A program made the translations under genes and the position numbers. From Rhizopus sp. PT2906 (taxonomy: Eukaryota > Mucoromycota > Mucoromycetes > Mucorales > Rhizopodaceae), in assembly GCA_025529335.1 (NCBI GenBank), contig JAMYHX010000087.1:1-64000 (forward strand): DNA of 64,000 nucleotides, read 5' to 3'. The notes under the pieces were generated by a model. That model worked only from the letters and a program-made list of their open reading frames with translations, was not told the origin of the DNA and ran no database searches. Position 1 is the stretch's first letter; every line of letters starts with the position of its first letter. This document shows, one piece after another, positions 56,441 through 64,000 of this stretch.

Positions 56441-56466
56441 ACAATAAAGGTTTTCCTTTTTTTTTT

Positions 56467-58853
56467 TTATTCATTACAGCAGTCAGCTATAATTTTCTCT
56501 ACAATTCTTGTAACTCGTTCCTTGAATGTAAGTGCAGAGTATTCCTGTATATTTTCTATGGAATAAAGCTTTTCGTCTTGTTCTTTCACTGATGTTACAT
56601 GGAAATTGATATGAAATGATGACATGTTTGCATCATGATGGATTTGTGTATGTCTATAATCTACGTTAGATCTGGTTACACACAACCAGTTTCTACTTAC
56701 ATATGCTGCCATTGGCCATCCTTTGTACATAGTGAGCCGTGAATGGATTCATCAATGCGGTCCAATTTCCATAGGAACATCCTTGCTTGGTAATTTGGAT
56801 GAAGCCGAATGATATCATTGGCTACATTACAAATGGTCTCTAGACACATGACGTTAATTTCTCGTGACAAAAATACTCGGAGCTCGGAAGCTTGTTGCAG
56901 CACCACTGTTGTTTGCGGCAAAAGGGCTGAAATAGCTCCTGTTTGCTGATTGAGCATGAATCGCAAATGAGGGCTATCAAGGAAATAAATACATGTCTTT
57001 TGTGCATGTCTTCCCCTTACCCTTTATGCAAGCCAATGTCAAAGTAAAGAGCTACAGTTCCATAACTGGGGTATAATGATTTAACTTTATCATCTGAGCA
57101 TACTTTAAAATGTACGGAAAAACCTAGGCGACGAAAAGGGTAAAGTATAGAATGCACGACTTGACGTATTCGGTCAAACTGCACCCAAAATTTTGTGATG
57201 GAAATAATGGGAAATAAGATGGGTACTGTTTTTGGTAGATCCACCCGAGTCTGTGCACGAGGAATGACAGTATGATGATGGTGATGACTAGTTGCCATGG
57301 CATTTGCTGCACTGTTCGTATCACTTTTTTTTGAAAGTGATTGTTGAACAATGGGATTTGGTGATAAAATCTTCGCTTTGGTCTTCCAAATATTATAATT
57401 ATGACGTTGCAGTAGTAGTAACCTTAACGATAGATCAATCATACGATTTGTAATGGCTCGCTCTTTTGGTGGTGTCTCTGCATTTGTTATTGGCAATTTG
57501 CTTATAGACAAATCAATATCTCCATCAATGTTAATTTCGACTTGATCGTTGCCTATGTGCACATTACTGTTCAATGTTTGTGCCTCAGCTAATATCTATG
57601 ACAGTTGCTTCTCGTTTAGTACGAATGTAATTGTGGTTTAAAAAAGCATTACATTCGAAAATAACTCTGCATCAAATACAGTCGAATTGGCCTGTACCAA
57701 TCGATCTTGAATATTCTTTGGTTCTGGTTCAGCATAACCTTCATCCTCTTTTTTGCTGTCATCTGTCATTCCTAATAATGTGTCTGCATGACGAAGACGC
57801 ACTGCAACCCTACGTGCTTGAACATGTGCAACAGACAATTGTATGCCGTCGTCTGCGCGTTTTAATTCTCCAAGGGACGCTTCATTAAAATCTGAACCGG
57901 CTATATTCAAGAAAAGAGGGGTAAGCATCTCTTATTCTCTATTTGGAAACGCATTATCTTGCCTTCAGCAAATCCATACTGTATTAAAAAAGAACCATTC
58001 ATCTGGTTTGTGTTTGCATACATGATCCAATTATGCCTTCGTACATTCAATGCTTCATCCCAAAATTCATGCTCTCTTTCTATAATTGATTTCAATGCAC
58101 TAGCGCTCTTCTTTAGGTACTCGGATGCTTGTCTTTGTTGCTATAAATATACATATTAATTGCCACTGACTGCAGCATCTAAAAAAAGCATACTTGCCTT
58201 TCTTTTCAATCCTAAATTCAACTGAACAGCCTCCAATTCTGCTTTTAACGTTGGCTTTGGCTTTGTCACATAGGTTGCGCTGAGTGATCCTGCAGGTAAG
58301 ACGAGATCCTTGGCTGTTGACGCGTGATGGCTTGCCAGTAGTATGTTGATGACATCTAACGCTACGTCAATTTCACTCTTGGCATGACTGCATATTTCAT
58401 TAGTAACAAAGGCTGTATGTAATTAAGATAAAAACTTTACAACAACTTATTGATGACAGATTCTCGTAGTTTGACAATATCCATTCCTGGAGGAGCCATT
58501 TGTCCTTGTTGCTGTTGTTGTAATTGTAGTTGTTGTTGTTCTGCAGATTCTTTTTGTTCCTTTTTTTCTTCTACTCTTTCGTTTCCCTTTGCAATCGATT
58601 CTTTTAAGGATTGTTCTGTGATATCTTTCCACTCTCCACGCTCGAACCAGATGCGATCAACGTTCTGCATGGTTTTCTCTGCCAATGGCACTTCACTAAA
58701 TACACATTAGTAAGAGCTTCTATAAAAAGAAAGAGACAGTTGTTTTTACGTTTTCAGTATCTCATGACCGGTATTTGTGATATCTACAGTTTTATTATCA
58801 ATAAAAGGCTCCAAAGAAAGTTTTATTCTCTTTGCTTCCGGTCTACTCGTCAT
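56467..58853 (-). CDS. MED17: Mediator complex subunit 17
   Basis: Exons on minus: 58853-58750, 58695-58441, 58387-58198, 58140-57963, 57900-57653, 57595-57021, 56973-56701, 56653-56467, giving 669 residues. Recognised by the N-terminal RIKLSLEPF, then LREQ-like KLRESVINKLFHAKSEIDVALDVINILL, a coiled segment, HNWIMYANTNQ, GELKRADDGIQLSV and the head-module region. MED17 (Srb4) is the scaffold of the Mediator head for RNA polymerase II. Two introns start with GC rather than GT (donors at 58197 and 57962); no GT alternative keeps frame. A Gln-rich stretch lies near residue 85. It converges with the glycosyltransferase gene, 26 bases between stops. Confidence 0.87.
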
Positions 58854-58928
58854 AACTTGCTCTGCAGGTTTAAGAAAAGGGGGGCTAAAATGTTTGGAGA
58901 TTCTATAACAAAAAATGCACCAAGCAAG

Positions 58929-59219
58929 TCACATCCTACATTGCTCTTGACATGCGTGTTTGCTTTTTTCACACAGGCCAAGCCTTGGACAAAGGATGTA
59001 ACATCGAGTGCAATATTCTTTTAAATCGTTGGATAAAGCACGATGACAGAGATTGCATTCTCTTCTACAGGAACTGCAGTGCCAGCCTGCATTGAGTTTT
59101 TTTCCACAGTCAGCGCATATGGCAGCATCTTCGGTTATCATGCTATCATAGCTACTTGTACTGTTTTGGCTACTTTGACTACTATTGCTATGGTAGCTGT
59201 TGATTTGATTATCTTTCAT
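58929..59219 (-). CDS. small Cys-rich zinc-binding-like protein
   Basis: 96 residues. A Ser-rich N-terminus is followed by a series of C-x2-C pairs (CADC, CSSC, CNLC, CTRC) and further Cys near the end, suggesting two or more zinc sites of an unidentified type. It ends 75 bases before the MED17 start on the same strand. The last 20 residues might be intron read-through. No family recognised. Confidence 0.5.
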   Translation of the reverse strand: MKDNQINSYHSNSSQSSQNSTSSYDSMITEDAAICADCGKKLNAGWHCSSCRRECNLCHRALSNDLKEYCTRCYILCPRLGLCEKSKHACQEQCRM

Positions 59220-59541
59220 AAGCTCAGGAAAAGATAGTTTCTATAGTATGTCCATTTATATATATTTATATAAACATCATTCCATAGGTAGAATATTCAG
59301 TATGGATGTTTCGTGAAAAAAGAAGTGTAGCAAAGAAACTTGTCCAATCGGATGACAATAGAACCCAACCCTTTTTTTTAAAAAAAAAGAAATTCTCTTG
59401 AATGGCTTAGTTCTCATAATGAATGCATACCCGACATTGTTTAAGGGGTCAAAGCGAAAAAGAAAGACAAGGTAGATAGTAAAGAGGTATTGAAGGAATG
59501 TATGTATTTCTTTTCTTTTTTTCATTAATTTTTTCATCATA

Positions 59542-59937
59542 ATGAACAAGGATCAGCAAGTAGAGTTAGTACGAGACAACAACAAAAGTAGTACAAGTGA
59601 GCAAATCGCTCTATGTAGGAATCACATCATGTTTCCGGAAGCCGCCCACATGCAATACTCGACTGATTCTTTCACGATGCCAGGACGTCAAGCATCTACG
59701 CATTCACAGTCGACGCTTGAAGTCGGCCTGCATACATTTCACCCGAGACTAAAGTCATCTATTGTATGGATTGATGATGAATATAAAGAATTAAATACAC
59801 TAAAAGAGATACCCTTGGCTGACAGAAATAATAAGATGTTATTTCTAAGTTTAAGAGGGATTTGTAACATGGTAACAATGCTATTCATTATCGGCTTGAT
59901 CCTATTCTTATTCATATACCCTTTGGCAAATAAATAA
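59542..59937 (+). CDS. short membrane protein resembling the N-terminus of KRE6-type proteins
   Basis: 131 residues. The soluble N-terminal part leads to PRLKSSIVWIDDEYKEL, PLADRNNKMLFLSLRG, then one transmembrane segment (MLFIIGLILFLFIYPLANK) at the very end. The blocks before and in the membrane span resemble the cytosolic and membrane part of Kre6/Skn1 beta-glucan proteins, but the GH16-like lumenal domain is absent: the frame stops directly after the span. It may be a truncated derivative or an independent small protein. Confidence 0.5.
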   Translation: MNKDQQVELVRDNNKSSTSEQIALCRNHIMFPEAAHMQYSTDSFTMPGRQASTHSQSTLEVGLHTFHPRLKSSIVWIDDEYKELNTLKEIPLADRNNKMLFLSLRGICNMVTMLFIIGLILFLFIYPLANK

Positions 59938-60160
59938 AAACATTACCTTTTATGTCTTCAATCAAGTCGGGAGCATTAGTTCCGTAGAGTAGCACACTGT
60001 ACGGCGTATCACACAAGAGTGTAGCATTAAGCAGATGAAGGATATAAACCCTAAAGGTTGATATTTTGATTTTCACCGTTCTTTTTTTTTTTCTTCTTCT
60101 CTCTTTCTTCATCTCTCTTTCTCTTCTTTCTCTCTTTCTTTTTTCTTCTTCTCTTGCATT
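59938..60160. other. spacer with CT-rich leader
   Basis: The right half is almost pure pyrimidine (TTCTTC/TCTTT repeats), the leader of the following gene. Confidence 0.5.
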
Positions 60161-60850
60161 ATGGACTGTGAATTTAATAATTCAAGTGATATTCTTTTCC
60201 CATCAGATACTGGCTTGCCTAAACTATCATCGCCTCTTGATTATAAAGTACCCGAGGCACACGATTGGGCTATTCAAGACTTTATGCATACATTTCATGA
60301 CAAGGCATCGAATGAGTTGAACAACTTCCTCAGTTTTAAACAATACATTCCTGTACAAGAACAACAACAACAACCAATGTATGAAGAAAAGCAAATCTTA
60401 TCTCAAGTGACTCAACATTTAGCCATGGGACACTCTGAATTACATGATATCCTTAAAGGATTCTTTCATTCTGTACAAAATTCAATGCAAATCAATTCAT
60501 ATAACGAAGTCTCCCTACCTGGCTTATCCTGGGCTGAAGAAGCAAATGAATACTATGGTGGCAATGATATTGGTAATCTAGATACCATTCAAGAATTAGA
60601 AAAAGGAAGAAGATTGAATACACCTCCTCAATTAAATACAAATATGATGGACATGGATGATCTGTTTGATACTGAATCAGTCGATTCATCATTATCTGAA
60701 ATGATACTAGACAAACATTATAATCAAGATAAGCCATTGCCTCCACTTCCTCAAAAATCATCACCATCAAAGAAATTGTTCAGCAAGATTAAATCCAAAA
60801 CTATCAGCAATACAAAGAAAGTATTTCGCAAGTTATTCCATGTTTCATAA
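60161..60850 (+). CDS. hypothetical protein, 229 residues
   Basis: Intronless frame after a strong CT-rich leader. Features: a helical N-terminal half with a Gln run, an acidic middle (MDMDDLFDTESVDSSLSEM), a Pro-rich PLPPLPQKSSPSKKLF that could bind SH3 or WW domains, and a basic C-terminus (KIKSKTISNTKKVFRKLF). Codon use and leader support a real gene. Family not recognised. Confidence 0.6.
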   Translation: MDCEFNNSSDILFPSDTGLPKLSSPLDYKVPEAHDWAIQDFMHTFHDKASNELNNFLSFKQYIPVQEQQQQPMYEEKQILSQVTQHLAMGHSELHDILKGFFHSVQNSMQINSYNEVSLPGLSWAEEANEYYGGNDIGNLDTIQELEKGRRLNTPPQLNTNMMDMDDLFDTESVDSSLSEMILDKHYNQDKPLPPLPQKSSPSKKLFSKIKSKTISNTKKVFRKLFHVS

Positions 60851-61144
60851 CTTCATCCCCCCTAAAAAATTATTGTGTAAATATTGTATTCCCCCCCTTT
60901 TTATTTCTTTTTACTCCTTGAAAGTGTGTTGTGTTTGTTTATACAACATACATATACACAAACACACATTGCACAAGGAAATAAGCCCAAAACTATAGAA
61001 ACTTTATGTTTCTCTCATACCCCCCTCTTTCTTTATTTTTTCTCATCAACACATTCAAATTTGGCTGGCTAACTATTATACAACATTTTCATTCCTTTAT
61101 TAAAAAAAGATCATCTCTTTTTTTGTTTAATAAAAAAAAAGTAT

Positions 61145-62899
61145 TTATTGCATTCTATTTCTTGAAGATGAACCAAGTGTAGGTAAAACTCTTCTTCGTT
61201 TCTGTGAACGTTCTTGACTGTTATCTGTTGAAATTCTCTTGGGCTGTGTTGGCTCATCAAAGCTTAAATTACTGTGGTTGTCATTCATAGTGTTACCTTG
61301 CCTTTCTAACGTGGGTGGCACTACATCATCCATCGGCATATTACTACTATTATAACTATCCGCCATATCTCGACCAGAGGAAGCATACATTGCATTCATT
61401 TGTTCTTTTTTTTCGCTTGATTTCCTCTTGACAAAATCTATGTTTAACTCTTCTGGTATAACAGGTACACTTTCTCTTGTTTGTGTTACGGATTTGAAGA
61501 CGAACGAACGAATGGCCTCTTTGTCACTTTTATCAACAAGAGAAATGACAGCTTCTTCTAAGCCTGGTTCAGGTAAAATAAATAAATCCCTTGACAACAT
61601 TTCATTCACCAAAGCTTCCACTTTAAAGGTATCTAATCTTTCTGGTATCGCCCTACTAAGGTCGCTCAGCATCTCTGAGGGTTTCAACATTCTCGGGACA
61701 GCACTCTTTTGAAACTTTAACATGTCATTCGGATTCGCCACCCGGTTTATAAACTTTTGTCCGAACAGTTTAGGATTGAACGTTTCATAACCACCTGAAT
61801 AGTCAACTCTAACTCGGATCAGTGGTATCGGCATATCCATAATTGGTTCAGGTCCCGACATGTTTATTTGTTCTTCCCATTCTATTTTAGCCCTCTCAAT
61901 CAGGTCCTCAACAACACCTTCTAAATAAGTCTGTATCCCTTTCACATTTGATTGTGATAATGTCTCTACTCGTGATAGTTGAACAGTCGTAAACTGGAAT
62001 GGTCGTATCGTTTTTAATCGCACCTTTTCTAAACTAAATTGACTACCTTCAATTTTAAGGATACCCACATGCTTCGGTTCGGCTTCTCCTTGTGATAGAC
62101 TCGTTGCCACAGAAGACCCAGGTTGAGTAATCGCAAATCGTTCATACTCTTCAGGATGTATTCTGCATTCATGTTCATGCCCCCAGAGGACAAGATCCAA
62201 GAATCCATCTAAAAAGTCCACAGGAATATGCGATTTAGGTCCATGTGCTGCTCTATTCTGATGAAGCACAAACAGATTGAAACAGTCCTTCCAGTCTTCG
62301 TCTGCTGGACGCACAAACTTGACCTTATTTGCTTGCCACTGTCGGTGTAACCGTTCTTCTCGAATGTTGCCAAGTCCATATAGTGCCAATTTGGTACTGC
62401 CCTTTTCCATCAAAATGGGCTGAACCATCACTTCTTCGAAACTAGGACTATTGCCAAAATAGTTGACCATGCCCGCCAAGGAGAGTAAATGAAGGGCACA
62501 AAGGTTGTTTGTTCCAGAAGGATCGTCATGATTGCCGTGTATTGAAAAAACAGGCATACTAATATTCACATTTGCATCCAAATAATTAGCCACTCCAAGT
62601 TCGTCTCCAAAGTTAACGCTTTGATCACTTGCTATCCACACCTTGCTTTCTCTTTCTCCAAAACAATATTTTCTTAATAGTCTCATCGTCTTGTACAGAC
62701 ATGATCGCGATGGTCGATTATGATGAAATAAGTCACCTCCCAGTAGGATAAAATCAACTTGATTGGACTCTGCAATTTGTAAGATCTCTTCAAATGTGTT
62801 GAATGAATCTTGTCCTCGAATGGGATCACGTTCCAAGTAGCCAAGGTGATTATCTGTGGCTATTAGAATCTTGAATGTGTTGGCATCTGCTGTTGTCAT
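61145..62899 (-). CDS. MRE11: double-strand break repair nuclease Mre11
   Basis: Intronless, 584 residues. Calcineurin-like phosphoesterase motifs in order: ATDNHLGY, GGDLFHHNRPSR, SIHGNHDDPSG, and GHEHEC, which build the two-manganese active site. The Mre11 DNA-binding domain follows (PIPLIRVRVDYSGGYETFNPKLFGQKF). The C-terminus is a rather short low-complexity tail with a basic QKRRRVLP near the end. Partner of Rad50/Nbs1 in end resection. The start is shared with a 148-base divergent promoter. Secure. Confidence 0.96.
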   Translation of the reverse strand: MTTADANTFKILIATDNHLGYLERDPIRGQDSFNTFEEILQIAESNQVDFILLGGDLFHHNRPSRSCLYKTMRLLRKYCFGERESKVWIASDQSVNFGDELGVANYLDANVNISMPVFSIHGNHDDPSGTNNLCALHLLSLAGMVNYFGNSPSFEEVMVQPILMEKGSTKLALYGLGNIREERLHRQWQANKVKFVRPADEDWKDCFNLFVLHQNRAAHGPKSHIPVDFLDGFLDLVLWGHEHECRIHPEEYERFAITQPGSSVATSLSQGEAEPKHVGILKIEGSQFSLEKVRLKTIRPFQFTTVQLSRVETLSQSNVKGIQTYLEGVVEDLIERAKIEWEEQINMSGPEPIMDMPIPLIRVRVDYSGGYETFNPKLFGQKFINRVANPNDMLKFQKSAVPRMLKPSEMLSDLSRAIPERLDTFKVEALVNEMLSRDLFILPEPGLEEAVISLVDKSDKEAIRSFVFKSVTQTRESVPVIPEELNIDFVKRKSSEKKEQMNAMYASSGRDMADSYNSSNMPMDDVVPPTLERQGNTMNDNHSNLSFDEPTQPKRISTDNSQERSQKRRRVLPTLGSSSRNRMQ

Positions 62900-63047
62900 G
62901 TTGAAAATAATAGGAAAGAAAAAAATGAACGTAAGCTTACAGGTTAATAATTAAAGCATAATAGAGAAAAAAAGAAGTCCTACAAAAAAAAACCTAGGCA
63001 TCTCTCTCTTTTTTTTTCCTCTTTTCTCTTGTTCTGTTTCTTTTGAT
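62900..63047. promoter_or_regulatory. 148-base divergent promoter MRE11 / PPR gene
   Basis: Start codons face away from each other. The segment contains pyrimidine-rich leader sequence on the right side and purine-rich on the left, i.e. CT-rich leaders in both directions. Confidence 0.6.
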
Positions 63048-64000
63048 ATGTTAAATAGATTTTGTAAATTATGGCCACAGACTGCTCTTTTGGTCAGGCG
63101 TTCATATCGACCTCGTTTTCAATCATATGTAACAGAAGTTGTACATGACAAAACTGCGATCAAAGCGATCAGTACTAAAACTCTTGATCAATCAACAACA
63201 ACAACAACAAAATCAGCAAACATTCCTGAACAAGCCAGCACAGATGATACAAATAGCTCTATATTAGAAGATGCTGATAAGTGGTCATGGTACAATAAAC
63301 AAAAACAAGATTCAAGAACCATAACACCTGAAGAGTTTATAGACACCGGTGTCTATATCATAAAGTCCCGAACGAGCAGCACTATGACGGTTGCTCGTCT
63401 ACAAGCCTTATTACGAGATGTCAACATTCAGATTCAAACAACTCAAGATCCAGAATTAGTAAAGGCATTTTTGAAAATATGCAACATGCTCTTGTCCGCC
63501 TACGTTCGAACCAAAAATATCAAGGATGCCAAACTTGTCTTTGATGGTCTTATCGCTTCTCCTTTTTGGGAAGGCAATGAGGAAATAACGACGGTTTCGG
63601 TTGTGACATTGATGTATGGTATACTCGAGAATGGCACACGATCGGATTTTTACAAATTCATCAACTCAGTATCCAAACAGAACAAGCTACCTTGCACTGA
63701 ACGTGTCTACCGAGAACTCTTGTACATCTTGAACCAATATCGAGATGTGAATGCTTGTCGACACTATTTTAAAATAATGAAAGACAAAGGATTACTAGTC
63801 CATGAACCACCCTACAAACCAATGTTTCAAGCTCTGACTATAGAAAATAACTCAGAAGAAGCACTAGAGCTGCTACAAGAAATGAAGGAAAAGGGCATCC
63901 AGCCAACAACAGGAGTATGTTGTATGGTACTGAGAATGCTGCATGACAACAAAAAGAACAGTAAAGAGAATAAAAAGCGAATGGAGCAAGTTTATCAGGA
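63048..64000 (+). CDS. mitochondrial pentatricopeptide-repeat protein (partial, runs off the window)
   Basis: Open frame without stop to the window end, at least 317 residues. The N-terminus (MLNRFCKLWPQTALLVRRSYRPRF) is a plausible mitochondrial presequence, with a Thr run after it. Helical pairs with PPR-like ends are seen, for example YKPMFQALTIENNSEEALEL with LLQEMKEKGIQPTTGVCCMVL, where the EM-x-x-KGI-x-P ending is typical. PPR proteins bind organellar RNA in a sequence-specific way. The 3' part is outside the window. Confidence 0.75.
   Translation, partial: MLNRFCKLWPQTALLVRRSYRPRFQSYVTEVVHDKTAIKAISTKTLDQSTTTTTKSANIPEQASTDDTNSSILEDADKWSWYNKQKQDSRTITPEEFIDTGVYIIKSRTSSTMTVARLQALLRDVNIQIQTTQDPELVKAFLKICNMLLSAYVRTKNIKDAKLVFDGLIASPFWEGNEEITTVSVVTLMYGILENGTRSDFYKFINSVSKQNKLPCTERVYRELLYILNQYRDVNACRHYFKIMKDKGLLVHEPPYKPMFQALTIENNSEEALELLQEMKEKGIQPTTGVCCMVLRMLHDNKKNSKENKKRMEQVYQ

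Overview
The window is nuclear DNA of an early-diverging filamentous fungus, most likely a Mucorales species (Mucoromycota). It is AT-rich, genes are packed on both strands, and most are cut by short introns (about 40-70 bp, GT-AG, a few GC-AG). CT-rich or T-rich leaders precede many start codons. The gene set includes a PTS1-ended Fox2, a mitochondrial malic enzyme, an Orc6, a Hem25-type carrier and a glucuronokinase-like gene. Transposon relics of mucoralean type are present. There are no operons; neighbouring genes are functionally unrelated housekeeping genes.

Layout. 1-760: decayed MULE-type transposase with a SWIM zinc finger. 1665-17373: glycerol kinase, a DUF1295 membrane protein, a nucleoplasmin-like protein, an SLX4-like zinc-finger protein, a DIS3L2-type exoribonuclease, Fox2 (peroxisomal beta-oxidation), a HAD phosphatase, a WD-repeat protein and Cox10. 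17424-18933: a PHD-finger protein and a small membrane protein. 19709-19781: tRNA-Lys(CTT). 20502-23016: a decayed Fanzor (eukaryotic TnpB-like, OMEGA-type) nuclease gene. 23404-31138: an insulysin-type M16 protease with two possible start codons, NAD(P) malic enzyme and an AT-hook protein. 31139-38013: gene-poor, with a LINE relic, a WrbA-type quinone reductase and a degraded member of a repeated family with an inverted partial copy. 38014-49195: a YIPF protein, ALKBH1, a glucuronokinase-like GHMP kinase, the Hem25-type carrier, an ENPP-like phosphodiesterase, a bZIP factor and an aldo/keto reductase. 50726-64000: a PP1-motif protein, Orc6, an unusual GT8-GT64 fusion glycosyltransferase, Med17, three small hypothetical proteins, Mre11 and the start of a PPR protein.

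I rebuilt exon structures by hand by joining GT-AG (or GC-AG) sites so that frame and family conservation hold. Each multi-exon entry lists its exons, and all listed joins keep frame. Family names come from recognised motifs, not from a search. The two observations I rate highest are the Fanzor relic and the GT8-GT64 fusion; a glucuronokinase-like gene about 12 kb upstream of that fusion could be metabolically related to it.
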